Of a stretch of DNA of 64,000 nt, positions 12,520 through 21,655 are shown piece by piece. The stretch's first letter is position 1. Each line of letters starts with the position of its first letter. Both the position numbers and the translations under genes were made by a program. Below the pieces are notes generated by a model. That model was not told the DNA's origin. It made no database searches and worked only from the letters and a program-made list of their open reading frames with translations. The stretch is from Shewanella dokdonensis (GTDB lineage: Bacteria; Pseudomonadota; Gammaproteobacteria; Enterobacterales; Shewanellaceae), in NCBI RefSeq assembly GCF_018394335.1, contig NZ_CP074572.1, positions 3,038,001 to 3,102,000 of the forward strand. Reading direction: 5' to 3'.

Positions 12520-13020
12520 ATGAGTGATAAAAGTAAGGAATTGCTGCAGCTGTATCGGGATTTGTTTCAGAAAGTGAAGGAAATCTATCAGCAGGATAGC
12601 TCTCTCACTGTTAAAAGCCTGCTCAGCACCATTAAGCGAGGTAAAGAGTATTTGGCATTAAAGCGCCATGCTGATGAAGAACAACTGCAACTGGTGGAAG
12701 AGTTTTTACAGCGGGATATTGCCAGTTTTATCGCGGCGCAAACCGAAGATGATCTGAGTTATAGCCCAACTGCCATTACCTTGGAAAATACCCTTTGGCA
12801 TTGGCTGGGTGAGATCAGTGACCGTAGCCAAGTGGAGTGGCATGAATTAGCGCAGCAGTTCAGTCAAAAAGGGCTTTACCACAGTGGTGACATTGTGACC
12901 CAAGGCACGCTGACGTGTACTCATTGCGGTTATAAAATGGACATTGAATTTACTGATGTGATCCCAGATTGCCCTGAGTGCGACCACGCAGAGTTTACCC
13001 GTGAACCGCTGATGCCTTGA
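12520..13020 (+). CDS. Zinc-ribbon protein of the YbeL (DUF1451) family
   Basis: A 166-residue soluble protein whose C-terminal third has a four-cysteine zinc ribbon: CTHCGYKMD and CPECDHAEF, separated by about 15 residues. The N-terminal part is helical and charged. E. coli ybeL encodes the same family and lies close to leuS, so the place in the genome supports the assignment. The function is unknown. A strong ribosome-binding site (AAAGGAG) precedes the ATG. It is divergent from leuS and faces the TPR gene across a shared terminator. Confidence 0.88.
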   Translation: MSDKSKELLQLYRDLFQKVKEIYQQDSSLTVKSLLSTIKRGKEYLALKRHADEEQLQLVEEFLQRDIASFIAAQTEDDLSYSPTAITLENTLWHWLGEISDRSQVEWHELAQQFSQKGLYHSGDIVTQGTLTCTHCGYKMDIEFTDVIPDCPECDHAEFTREPLMP

Positions 13021-13042
13021 GTGCCGCCACTTACCAATAACA

Positions 13043-13067
13043 CAAACGCAGCCAAGGCTGCGTTTGT
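13043..13067. terminator. Bidirectional terminator between the ybeL-like and TPR genes
   Basis: A perfect inverted repeat, AAACGCAGCC (13044-13053) and GGCTGCGTTT (13056-13065), lies between two convergent genes. T-rich flanks on each strand are short, so termination strength is uncertain. Confidence 0.65.
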
Positions 13068-13076
13068 TAGCTGTGG

Positions 13077-13721
13077 TTAACTCTGTTGTTTTTTCAATTT
13101 ATCTAGTGCTGCGATTATCTCCTGCTTACGGCCGCTATCTGCCAGTTCCCGGCCTGGGCGCGGAGCTGCCTGTAGCGCTTTTTGCAGGTATTTTTCGGCT
13201 TCAGCGTAACGGTCATCATCCAGCAGAAATTCGCCATAAAAATAGTTGGCGTCAATACCATCGGGATTGATGGTGAGGGCTTTCTTTAGCAGTTCCTCAG
13301 CCTTGTCATCGTCACCAAAACCGATGGGCCAGCCAGGCACTTTGAAATAAAGCACGCCAAGGCTGGTGTACGCCGAACCTTGCAGTGTATCGGGGTCTTT
13401 GGCAATTGCTTTTTCAAAATCGGCTTTGGCAATTTTGGCGTATTTTAGTGCCCCGAGTCCGCCACTGACGCCGGCATAAGTGGAGTTGATGATACCGTGC
13501 CAGATGACGATAGCAGTGTCGTCTGGGTAGGTGTTTACCGCGTTATCCGCTTGCTTCAGTAGCTCATCAAAGGCTTTCTCTTGGTCATCACCTTTTAACG
13601 TGTAATTATTGACCGCCCACTGCTGTTGCAGCTGCTGTAATGCTTGGTCACTGGCCTCGCTGGCATTGGCGCTGGTGGCAAACACCACGCAGGCCGTTAA
13701 CAACAGATTAAGATACTTCAT
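13077..13721 (-). CDS. Exported tetratricopeptide-repeat protein
   Basis: A 214-residue protein with a cleavable signal peptide (YLNLLLTACVVFATSANA). Repeats of the TPR type are visible, for example around ALKYAKIAKADFEKAI, DKAEELLKKALTINP and RYAEAEKYLQKAL. The C-terminus is lysine-rich. I cannot assign a substrate. It is the last gene of the five-gene minus-strand operon; its start overlaps the end of the SDR gene by 14 bases, so it is probably made with the upstream enzymes. It could be a periplasmic scaffold or carrier, which is an inference from TPR biology only. Confidence 0.85.
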   Translation of the reverse strand: MKYLNLLLTACVVFATSANASEASDQALQQLQQQWAVNNYTLKGDDQEKAFDELLKQADNAVNTYPDDTAIVIWHGIINSTYAGVSGGLGALKYAKIAKADFEKAIAKDPDTLQGSAYTSLGVLYFKVPGWPIGFGDDDKAEELLKKALTINPDGIDANYFYGEFLLDDDRYAEAEKYLQKALQAAPRPGRELADSGRKQEIIAALDKLKKQQS

Positions 13722-14538
13722 GGCGTTCTCCTGCGGTTTGCGGTGCCGGGGTTGTTCCCTGGCAGAAACGTTTGATGATGGGCAATTGTTTTAACAGTGA
13801 CTTGTCTACCACACGTGGTAACAGGGCATTGATTCGTACAAAGAGCGATTCTGGCCAGCCAAGATACAGATCCCCTTGGCGGCGCTGTGCCAGTGCTTGA
13901 CACAATTGCTCGGCAACCCACTCTGGACTGTCGGTTTTATTACCAAGTTGCTGATTCATTTGCTGCATTTCTTGGTTATTGAGTTCGGTATCGGTTGCGC
14001 GTGGGGCCAAATACAGTACGGAAATCTTGGTGTCCGCAAGTTCTCGCCGTAGCGCCTCGGTAAAGCCATGTAATCCAGCTTTGCTGGCGCAATACAGGGT
14101 CGAGCCCGCATAACCGATACTGCCAAGAATCGACCCCACATTTACTATGGTGGATGGTTTCAGCTGAAACAGCGGCAGCAAGGTACGGCAGATATTAATG
14201 GGCGCTAGCAGATTGGTATTGAGTATCCGCTCACTATCGGCGGCACTCGTGGCGCTGAGCGTTTGCAACTGATTGACACCCAGGCAGTTGATCAGTGTAT
14301 CAGCATCAAATGCCTGTGCCGCGGCCAACAGGGTTTTGAGCCCTGCCGCCGTGGTAAGATCGGCTGTCAGCAACTGATGGCCAGTTCCCTCAAGTTCTTC
14401 TTTGAGCTGGTTGAGTTTGCTGCTGTTGCGACCACAGAGCAGCAGTTCATGCCCTTGCACGGCAAGGGCTTTGGCGATGGCACTGCCGATGCCACCACTG
14501 GCACCGGAAATGACGACTCGTCTACGAGGTAATGTCAT
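13708..14538 (-). CDS. Short-chain dehydrogenase/reductase
   Basis: Classical SDR of 276 residues. The cofactor loop is SGASGGIGSAIAKAL near the N-terminus, the NNAG-like position reads NCLGVNQ, and the catalytic Ser/Tyr/Lys set appears as VGSILGSIGYAG and YCASKAGL. The arginine after the second strand (CGRNSSKL) suggests NADPH preference. It is third enzyme in the accessory operon, eight bases after the metal oxidase gene. It probably reduces or oxidises a carbonyl or alcohol on the product of the cluster; the substrate is not known. Confidence 0.9.
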   Translation of the reverse strand: MTLPRRRVVISGASGGIGSAIAKALAVQGHELLLCGRNSSKLNQLKEELEGTGHQLLTADLTTAAGLKTLLAAAQAFDADTLINCLGVNQLQTLSATSAADSERILNTNLLAPINICRTLLPLFQLKPSTIVNVGSILGSIGYAGSTLYCASKAGLHGFTEALRRELADTKISVLYLAPRATDTELNNQEMQQMNQQLGNKTDSPEWVAEQLCQALAQRRQGDLYLGWPESLFVRINALLPRVVDKSLLKQLPIIKRFCQGTTPAPQTAGERHEVS

Positions 14539-14546
14539 GTGTCACC

Positions 14547-15242
14547 TCATCCCGCTTTGCTGACTAGTGTGTTGTTGTCGAGCATTGCCGCTTGTTTGGC
14601 ATCGAGTTCGCGGAATACGTTGCCGTACAAACGGTAAAAGTTGTTAGCCGCATGGATGATCAACTGCTGTTCGGCACTATCTGTGATGCGGTTCATCAGA
14701 CCTTCAAAAAATTGCATATGTTTTTTGTCCAGTTCACCGTGGGATTTCAGATAACTGAACGCACTCTCGGGGAGACCCAGACTTGCCTGGATCTTGTCGG
14801 CCGCCATCAACGCCATATTGATGCTTGTGCCTTCGAGGACATTGACCATCCCGAAAAATCCCAGCGGATTAACACGGCTGACCATATCCCAGGCGTAAGC
14901 TACCATCAGCTCAGTGGCAAAATTGGGGGTACTGTGGCGAGCTTTTTCTTTGTCAAAACCACAGGCGGCAATATCATTTAACACCCATTCTTGATGGCCT
15001 TTTTCTTCATCAATGTATTCGGCTACCGCCTCTCGCAGCCACTCTTTGCTTTCCGGTAAGCGTGAGCCAACCGCCATCAATAACGGGGAGGTATGCTTCA
15101 CGTGGTGATAGGCCTGCTGCAAAAATGCCACATACTCAGGTAAGGTGACATTGCCTGCCAGACAATGATTGATAATTGGCGTCTCCAACAGGTATTGGCG
15201 TCCGGCTGCGGTGTGTAACTGTAAGTCATCGTAAAAAGCCAT
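14547..15242 (-). CDS. Heme-oxygenase-like iron-containing redox enzyme (TenA-like)
   Basis: A 231-residue all-helical protein of the TenA/heme-oxygenase-like superfamily. Candidate metal ligands are spread over three helices in the order expected for the HDO subfamily: YHHVKHTSP, EYIDEEKGHQEW and SHGELDKKHMQFFE. The missing thiaminase cysteine context and the absence of thiamine genes nearby argue against a TenA role. HDO proteins such as UndA, BesC and SznF use a diiron or mononuclear iron centre and O2 for oxidative decarboxylation, desaturation or N-oxygenation. The neighbours here (acyl ligase, GNAT-like protein, SDR) fit a biosynthetic role. Confidence 0.85.
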   Translation of the reverse strand: MAFYDDLQLHTAAGRQYLLETPIINHCLAGNVTLPEYVAFLQQAYHHVKHTSPLLMAVGSRLPESKEWLREAVAEYIDEEKGHQEWVLNDIAACGFDKEKARHSTPNFATELMVAYAWDMVSRVNPLGFFGMVNVLEGTSINMALMAADKIQASLGLPESAFSYLKSHGELDKKHMQFFEGLMNRITDSAEQQLIIHAANNFYRLYGNVFRELDAKQAAMLDNNTLVSKAG

Positions 15243-15255
15243 AAGCTATCTCGTC

Positions 15256-16749
15256 TCAGTTGGTCTGTGGATGGGACTGATACAGCGAATCAATCTGTGT
15301 ATCAAACGCTTGCAACAGCGCTAGACGTTGCAGGCGCCCATTGGCGGTTATATAGGGTAATAACTGTTTATCTTCCAGCCTTAGCCATTGGCGGATCTGG
15401 GCATAGTCTGGGAGTTGGGCATTGGCCGTTTTTATCCAATTGGTAATTTGTTGCTCATTCACGGCGGATGAGGCGCTGAGCAAGGCGCACAAATAAGGTT
15501 TGTCGTCACCGACCACCATACATTGATTTAGCAAGGGTTCAGACATCAGCACTGACTCTACCCACTCGGGGCTGATGTTGCGGCCAAAGGAGGAGATCAG
15601 CAGGTTCTTACTGCGACCATCAATGAATAACCAATCCTCTTCGCAATGGCCGAGATCGCCGGTATAAACTTCGTGGGGATACCAGCTGTCGGGCATCCCC
15701 GCATAACCAAGATGGCAGGCTCCACTTACGACCACTTCTTGTTTTTCAATCCGAACCTGACAATGCGCCAGAATTTTCCCCGCTGCACCAATGCGTTGAT
15801 TGGCAGGTGTGTTGAGGGCAACCACCGAGCCACATTCTGACAAGCCATAGCCTTCGTATACCGGTAAGCCCAGTTGCCGGGCCTTGCTCAGTAACTGCGG
15901 ATCGACTCTGCCACCGCCCACTGCCACGAATTTGAGTGAGGTGGGCGCTTGCCATCCCTGTTGGCTGGCCGCTAACAGTAAGCGCAGCAGTTGCGGGATC
16001 AGGATCATTGAATCCGGTTTTATTTCGCTAATACATTGCAACAGCCGCCAGCTATCCAGATTGGAACTGCCCAGCATGCCTCGCTGTGCATCGCTCGGTA
16101 TCACAACGGTTCCCCCGCACAATAGCGGGCTGTAGACGCCTGCAATATTTTCTAACAGTGTGCTTAGTGGCAGCAGACACAGGTGCCTTGGCTGTTTAAT
16201 CGCGATCTCATCAGCCAGTGACTGTGCCACGCGCCATTGGTGATCGCGACTGAGACAAACACCTTTAGGATGACCGGTGGAACCTGAGGTAAAGGTAATT
16301 TTTTGGGTGCCTTCCGGTAGCTGGTTGCTGCTGTTGAAGGGCAACTCCCAGCAATGGAAACGTTCCGGTAGCGCCCAGGCGGCGACACCAGGTAAGGCCT
16401 CTTCCAGATCCAGTTTACATTGTCCTGGCAGTAGCAGTTCTTCGCTGAGCAGCAGCTCCGCTCCCGCTTGTTCAAGGCAGTTACGAATTTGCTGAGGGGT
16501 AAAAAATAACGGTAATGGCAGGCAGACGATATTGGCGACATGGCAGGCTAAATCGACGATGACCCAATCGGCACTGTTGCCCCCGTGCAGCGCGACACAG
16601 GAGACCTGTCGCTGTTGCAGCCAATTTGCCAAAACCTCAACACGTTGCGCCAGTTGTTGATAGCTGAGCTGTTGTTGACTGTCTTCAAGCGCAATCTGGG
16701 CAGGCGAACCCTGCGCCGTTTGCCGCATAAACTCTACAATATTATTCAT
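15256..16749 (-). CDS. AMP-forming acyl/aryl ligase (ANL superfamily)
   Basis: A 497-residue adenylating enzyme that would activate a carboxylic acid as acyl-AMP and perhaps transfer it to CoA or a carrier. The nucleotide loop is FTSGSTGHPKGV (about residues 150-161), the A5 motif is YEGYGLSECG, and the hinge region reads YTGDLGHCEEDWLFIDGR. At the C-terminus the motif that normally holds the catalytic lysine (NGK) reads TANGRLQR, so that lysine is replaced by arginine. No carrier protein gene is adjacent. It lies between the GNAT-like protein and the HDO gene, with 8- and 13-base gaps. Confidence 0.9.
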   Translation of the reverse strand: MNNIVEFMRQTAQGSPAQIALEDSQQQLSYQQLAQRVEVLANWLQQRQVSCVALHGGNSADWVIVDLACHVANIVCLPLPLFFTPQQIRNCLEQAGAELLLSEELLLPGQCKLDLEEALPGVAAWALPERFHCWELPFNSSNQLPEGTQKITFTSGSTGHPKGVCLSRDHQWRVAQSLADEIAIKQPRHLCLLPLSTLLENIAGVYSPLLCGGTVVIPSDAQRGMLGSSNLDSWRLLQCISEIKPDSMILIPQLLRLLLAASQQGWQAPTSLKFVAVGGGRVDPQLLSKARQLGLPVYEGYGLSECGSVVALNTPANQRIGAAGKILAHCQVRIEKQEVVVSGACHLGYAGMPDSWYPHEVYTGDLGHCEEDWLFIDGRSKNLLISSFGRNISPEWVESVLMSEPLLNQCMVVGDDKPYLCALLSASSAVNEQQITNWIKTANAQLPDYAQIRQWLRLEDKQLLPYITANGRLQRLALLQAFDTQIDSLYQSHPQTN

Positions 16750-16757
16750 GTTGCCTC

Positions 16758-17445
16758 TTATTTACGACGGATGGCAGTAGCGACAGTGGCGGTTTGGTTA
16801 CTATAGGTTGCAGCAATTTTTGCTAAGCGCGGGTCAGTATTGATGATTTCACTTGCCCGCTGCAGATTTCCTATCATGACGCTCGGATTATTGCGGTAAT
16901 AACTGCCCCAGATACTGTAGTCGCCTGGCAAGTTTGGCTGGATCCGCAGAGCACAGGCTGTGAGGTTCAAACCCAAGACGTTGCATTAAATGTTGTACCT
17001 GTTCGGTTGCGGTAAATACCATCCATTCATAACCGGCACTTGCCAGCATTTGCGCCAGGGTAACCATTAACATCGGCCCGAAGGCTTTTGTCTCTAAAGC
17101 CAGATTACCTATCTCGATCAAGCTGTCGCGCACAACCGGACGTTTGGCGACTTCAGCCACTAGTTGTTCGATTGCAGCAGGCAGATATTGTTCAATAAAT
17201 AATGGTTGATATTGCCCGGGACGCAAACCGTAGGCGCCGACAGTGCGGCCGTGGTAACTGATGTCTATGAGCCAGGGGAGAAAACTGTTGAGCTGTGCGT
17301 GATGCACCTGTTGGAATTTGGATGCAATAAATTGCTCTACCGCTGGGCGCTGTTGATGCGCGATGGTAATCAGCCCTATGTTGGGTATGGAGTGCGCGCC
17401 AGAATTTATGGCTACCGACGGTACTTGCGGCAATTGCTGGAACAT
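16758..17445 (-). CDS. T_hemolysin-family GNAT-like protein (apparent frameshift)
   Basis: First gene of the accessory operon. The protein begins MFQQLPQVPS and shows family features annotated as thermostable hemolysin in Vibrio: FIASKFQQVHHAQLNSFLPW, GAYGLRPGQYQPLFIEQYL-like core and IEIGNLAL. The family belongs to the acetyltransferase fold group that also holds acyl-homoserine lactone synthases. The frame changes at the T3 run 16933-16935; removing one base there joins SADPAN to LPGDYSIWGSYY and gives 228 residues. This is the only break in the window that calls for removal rather than addition. I doubt a haemolytic role; an acyl- or aminoacyltransferase is more likely. Confidence 0.78.
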
Positions 17446-17557
17446 AAAGAGAACTCCGCTGGTGATATCTCATGATTCACCCTAGCGGAGTCAGCTTAAG
17501 GAATACTTATGAAATTCAGATTTAATTAATGATCGCTATTTTATTAATTATATGAAT

Positions 17558-19105
17558 TTATTTGTGTTTTCTGTTAACAATCAATAAAAGGCTGAACAGT
17601 AACAGCAGCAGACTGAATATTAATACTGGCCATTGCCCCCATTTAGCGAAAGGGGTAATCCCACTGACTAAGGCTACGTTAGCGGTTAACACGCCGTCTT
17701 GAAACTGCGGCAGCTTAGCGCTGATATTGCCATGTTCATCGACAATTGCCGTCACGCCATTGTTCGTATCCCGCAGTAACGGACGCCCCAGTTCTGCTGC
17801 ACGCATTTGCGCAATTTCCAGATGTTGCAATGGCCCGTTAGAGGCACCAAACCAGGCATCATTGGAGACCGTCAGCAGCAGTTGGGTGTCAGCGGTTACG
17901 TTATCTCGCAGTTGTTCGGGAAAGGCGATTTCGTAACAGATAGCTGGTGCTAAACGGAACCCTCCAGCTTGTAAATTGGGCTGCACATAGGCACCGCGAC
18001 TGAAGGAGGACATGGGCAGATTGAATAAAGGGGCTAGCGGCCGCAACAGGGACTCAAACGGCACAAATTCGCCGATAGGCAACAGGTGGTGTTTGCGGTA
18101 CTGATTGCTGCCATTGACTTGATAATCACCAGCAGTTTGTTGATGTTGATGGGCATTGCCGAGCACTATCAAGGAGTTATAGAAATCCGATTGGTCAAGG
18201 CTCACGATCCCGGAGATAATGGCGGTGTCGTTAAGATTGGCAACTTTATTGGCATTGTCCAGAAATGGTTCGACCATAGATTCAGGCGCTGGGATTGCCG
18301 CTTCTGGCCAGATGATAATATCTTTATCAAAATGTGGCCGCGACAAATCCATATATTTCAGCAACGTAGGCCACAGCGCATTGGGATCCCACTTCATGCT
18401 TTGCGGAATATTGCCTTGTACCAGCGCAACACTGACCGTTTGGCCTGTGCGTTCAATGCCGTTATGACGTGGTGCTTGCCACACGGCTAAGGCCATCAGA
18501 GCCATGAGTATTGGCAGACTTATCCAACGTCTACGCAAGAGCAACACCAAGCTGCCTGCGAACATCGCCAACAGCAGGCTGATGCCCAAGGTGCCAATAT
18601 ACGCTGCCAGCGGTTGCAGTGGGCCACTACTCTGACTATACCCCGCCCACAACCAAGGAAACCCGGTGAGCATCCAGCCACGCAGCCACTCGGTGAGTAC
18701 CCACAGCGCCGGAAACAATGCCAGCGCATTCCAGTGCCACGCCCAGCGGGAAGCTAACTTAGCCCATAGTGCTCCTGCCAGCGCTGGATACAACGCGAGG
18801 TACAACGCCAGCAGTGCCATCAACAACATAGATACTGGTAGTGGCATGCCACCATATTGATAGATGCTGACATGTACCCAACTGATGCCAAAGGCAAAGC
18901 TGCCAAAGCCAAAACTGAGCCACAGATAAAAAGCACGTTTGGGCTGCTCACGGCAGCTTAACCACAGGACTAACGCCAATGCTAGTGGATAAATAGGCCA
19001 CAGATCATAAGGCGCAAAGGAAAGGCTGGTGGCCGCACCAGCAACAAAGGCAAGTACGGCATTAAGCCAAGGAGATTGCCGAATACGGCTGGCAGATAAG
19101 ATCAC
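17558..19105 (-). CDS. lnt: Apolipoprotein N-acyltransferase
   Basis: Inner-membrane enzyme that adds the third acyl chain to lipoproteins. Six or so hydrophobic segments fill the first 200 residues, followed by a periplasmic nitrilase domain whose catalytic residues are visible: Glu in WPEAAIP, Lys in YRKHHLLPIGE and Cys in ICYEIAFPE. The 515-residue length is normal. Translation starts at a GTG (19103-19105) that shares one base with the corC stop. It ends the ybeZ-ybeY-corC-lnt set. Between it and the upstream operon, 17446-17557 is A+T-rich with no clear terminator. Confidence 0.95.
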   Translation of the reverse strand: MILSASRIRQSPWLNAVLAFVAGAATSLSFAPYDLWPIYPLALALVLWLSCREQPKRAFYLWLSFGFGSFAFGISWVHVSIYQYGGMPLPVSMLLMALLALYLALYPALAGALWAKLASRWAWHWNALALFPALWVLTEWLRGWMLTGFPWLWAGYSQSSGPLQPLAAYIGTLGISLLLAMFAGSLVLLLRRRWISLPILMALMALAVWQAPRHNGIERTGQTVSVALVQGNIPQSMKWDPNALWPTLLKYMDLSRPHFDKDIIIWPEAAIPAPESMVEPFLDNANKVANLNDTAIISGIVSLDQSDFYNSLIVLGNAHQHQQTAGDYQVNGSNQYRKHHLLPIGEFVPFESLLRPLAPLFNLPMSSFSRGAYVQPNLQAGGFRLAPAICYEIAFPEQLRDNVTADTQLLLTVSNDAWFGASNGPLQHLEIAQMRAAELGRPLLRDTNNGVTAIVDEHGNISAKLPQFQDGVLTANVALVSGITPFAKWGQWPVLIFSLLLLLFSLLLIVNRKHK

Positions 19106-19985
19106 TATGGGTTGTTTTCTTCAGTGTTGTTACTGTCGTCGGGCAGTTTTACGCGTAACTGCAGCAAGCGCCGAGTATCTGCGTTAATCACCTTAAATTC
19201 AATCCCTTCGATGGTGACTTTCTCATTGCGTTCCGGCAGATGGCCGAACGCATGGCTGACCAAGCCACCAACAGTGTCAAACTCTTCATCACTGAAGTGG
19301 GTGTTGAAGTTTTCGTTGAAGTCTTCAATATGCGTCAGTGCTTTGACCATGTAGACCTTGCTGCCGACTTTCCGAATATCCGGTTCTTCGGCCGCATCAT
19401 GGTCAAACTCGTCTTCAATGTCGCCGACAATCTCTTCCAGAATATCTTCAATGGTCACAAGCCCAGAGACGCCGCCGTATTCGTCAACCACAATCGCCAT
19501 GTGGTAACGCTGGCTACGGAACTCTTTGAGCAGCACATCGACACGTTTACTTTCGGGCACCACTACCGCAGGACGGATGACCTTTTCTAACGAAAACGGT
19601 TCATCGCTGTTATCAAAACCGTATTTAATTAGGTCTTTAGCTAACAAGATGCCTTCGATATGGTCTTTGTCTTCATTAACCACAGGGAAGCGGGAGTGGG
19701 CTGACGAGATAACGGTGTTGAGTACATCTTCGACAGAATCGTTATACTGAATGGCAACAATCTGCGCCCGTGGGATCATAATATCGCGGACTCGCAGATC
19801 TGATACTTCTAGCACACCCTTGATCATTTCGCGGGTATCCTCGGTGATAAGGTCACGTTGCTCTGCGTCCTGGATCACCTCAACTAATTCGTCGCGATTC
19901 TGGGGTTCGCCCATGAACAACTGGCTGACACGATCAAACCAGCCCTTCTTGTGGGCGCTTGTACTCGGGGGATATCATCACTCAT
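19105..19985 (-). CDS. corC: CorC/HlyC-family protein, Mg2+/Co2+ efflux-associated (apparent frameshift)
   Basis: Soluble protein with two CBS domains (VRDIMIPRAQIVAI and RPAVVVPESKRVD regions) and a C-terminal CorC_HlyC (transporter-associated) domain. E. coli YbeX/CorC is linked to magnesium-cobalt efflux and to ribosome metabolism. The continuous frame begins only at MFMGEPQNRDEL; adding one base to the G5 run at 19967-19971 extends it to an ATG at 19983-19985 (MSDDIPPSTSAHKKGWFDRV), as expected for the family, and gives 293 residues. Confidence 0.92.
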
Positions 19986-20016
19986 AGTGCTGTCACAGTT
20001 CGTGGAAGACGAACTT

Positions 20017-20478
20017 TTATTGCTCCTTGTAAGGGTCAGAAAAACCTAAGCTTTCAATGAGTTCTGTCTCAATGGCTTCCATTTCTTCAGCTTCGGCGTC
20101 GTCGATATGATCATAACCTAGCAGATGCAGGCACCCATGCACAACCATATGCGCCCAGTGAGCTTCTAATGGTTTATGTTGTTCCTGCGCTTCATTCTCA
20201 ACGACCGGGGCACAAATAACAAGATCCCCGATCAGTGGCAGTTCAATGCCGGGTGGTGCTTCAAAGGGAAAAGACAGCACATTAGTGGGCTTGTCTTTGC
20301 CACGATAATCCATATTCAGCTGGTGACTTTCGGCTTCATCTACGAGCCGAATCGTCATTTCGGCTTCATCCAGACGGCCATCAAGGGCGGTTGTAGCCCA
20401 GCGTAAAAAGTCGGCTTCAGCCGGTAATTGGGTGGATTCAGAGGCAATCTGTAAATCCAGTGTCAACTCAAGACTCAT
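20017..20478 (-). CDS. ybeY: Endoribonuclease YbeY, rRNA maturation
   Basis: Zinc-dependent endoribonuclease needed for 16S rRNA 3'-end maturation and ribosome quality control. The metal-binding motif [14 protein letters not shown] is present near the C-terminus, and [13 protein letters not shown] is typical. The ATG at 20476-20478 ([10 protein letters not shown]) gives 153 residues, matching the family; longer in-frame starts have no support. It overlaps the 3' end of ybeZ by 11 bases. Confidence 0.95.
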   Translation of the reverse strand: MSLELTLDLQIASESTQLPAEADFLRWATTALDGRLDEAEMTIRLVDEAESHQLNMDYRGKDKPTNVLSFPFEAPPGIELPLIGDLVICAPVVENEAQEQHKPLEAHWAHMVVHGCLHLLGYDHIDDAEAEEMEAIETELIESLGFSDPYKEQ

Positions 20479-21511
20479 GTTCGGAAGGTTCCGTAATATC
20501 AGAAGGTTCGGCCAGTTTGTACTGGTTATCGTGACGGCCGCTGGCGGCTTGTTGCCGTTGTTCAAAAGACTCGTAAGCTTCTACGATTCTTGCCACGACC
20601 GGGTGGCGCACCACATCTTTTGACTGGAAGAAGTTAAAGCTGATTTCATCCACATCGCCAAGCACTTCAATGGCGTGGCGCAAGCCTGATTTCACATGGC
20701 GCGGCAGGTCAATTTGGGTGATATCACCGGTAATGACCGCCTTGGAATTAAAGCCGATACGGGTCAGGAACATCTTCATCTGCTCTACTGTGGTGTTTTG
20801 GCTTTCATCAAGGATGATAAAGGCGTCATTCAAGGTACGACCACGCATGTAGGCCAGCGGGGCGATTTCAATCACGCTGCGTTCTATCAGACGTTCGACT
20901 TTTTCAAAGCCTAACATCTCAAATAACGCATCATATAAAGGCCGCAAGTAAGGGTCGACTTTCTGGCTCAGATCGCCGGGCAGAAACCCGAGTTTCTCGC
21001 CCGCTTCTACTGCCGGGCGGGTCAACAGAATACGTCGTACTTCTTGGCGTTCCAGTGCATCTACTGCTGCGGCCACCGCCAGATAGGTTTTGCCTGTGCC
21101 CGCCGGGCCGATACCAAATGCAATATCGTGACGGACGATGTTAACCACATACTGACTCTGGTTCGGATTGCGCGGTTTAATCACGCCCTTGCGGGTTTTG
21201 ATAAAGTGCTCTTGTGGCTGCTCACTGTCATGGTCGGCTTCTATCGAAATAGCTTCCTGAATGGCAATATGCACTTTTTCTGGTTCTAAATCTGGCGTGC
21301 TGCCTTTGAGCGGGGCGGTTTCCACATACAGAGTACGCAACAGATTACTGGCGGTCAGACAGCCTTGTGGTTGGCCGACAATCTTGAAATGGTTGTTGCG
21401 GTAACTGATCTCGACACCAATACGGCGTTCGAGCTGTTTGATGTTGTCATCAAATGGGCCACACAGGGACGCCAGTCGGCGACTGTCCGCTGGCTCCAGA
21501 TACAGATCCAT
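20468..21511 (-). CDS. ybeZ: PhoH-like ATPase YbeZ
   Basis: P-loop ATPase that acts with YbeY in RNA metabolism. The N-terminal segment [20 protein letters not shown] matches E. coli YbeZ. The Walker A loop is GPAGTGKT and the Walker B region is [11 protein letters not shown] choose the ATG at 21509-21511 (MDLYLEPAD), which gives 347 residues, close to the 346 in E. coli; an in-frame ATG at 21610 would add 33 residues and run into the miaB terminator region. Confidence 0.93.
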   Translation of the reverse strand: MDLYLEPADSRRLASLCGPFDDNIKQLERRIGVEISYRNNHFKIVGQPQGCLTASNLLRTLYVETAPLKGSTPDLEPEKVHIAIQEAISIEADHDSEQPQEHFIKTRKGVIKPRNPNQSQYVVNIVRHDIAFGIGPAGTGKTYLAVAAAVDALERQEVRRILLTRPAVEAGEKLGFLPGDLSQKVDPYLRPLYDALFEMLGFEKVERLIERSVIEIAPLAYMRGRTLNDAFIILDESQNTTVEQMKMFLTRIGFNSKAVITGDITQIDLPRHVKSGLRHAIEVLGDVDEISFNFFQSKDVVRHPVVARIVEAYESFEQRQQAASGRHDNQYKLAEPSDITEPSEHES

Positions 21512-21623
21512 GGCGGTTAATTTATGGGACAAATAAAACTCCGATACTAATTGCGCTACATTGCTCAGTTTACGAGCCTCATTGGCGAAATGCCATGAGA
21601 AAAATGTCATAGGTCAGCAAGCT

Positions 21624-21648
21624 AAAAGGCGACCGTGGCCGCCTTTTT
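21624..21648 (-). terminator. Terminator downstream of miaB
   Basis: Inverted repeat AAAAGGCG (21624-21631) and CGCCTTTT (21640-21647) just after the miaB stop codon, ending in a T-run on the minus strand. It may let some transcripts read on into ybeZ. Confidence 0.65.
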
Positions 21649-21655
21649 ATCATCA

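Noticed and set aside
14547..15242. Gene considered as thiaminase TenA
   Set aside because: No thiamine genes are near, and the helix motifs fit the metal-binding HDO subfamily better.
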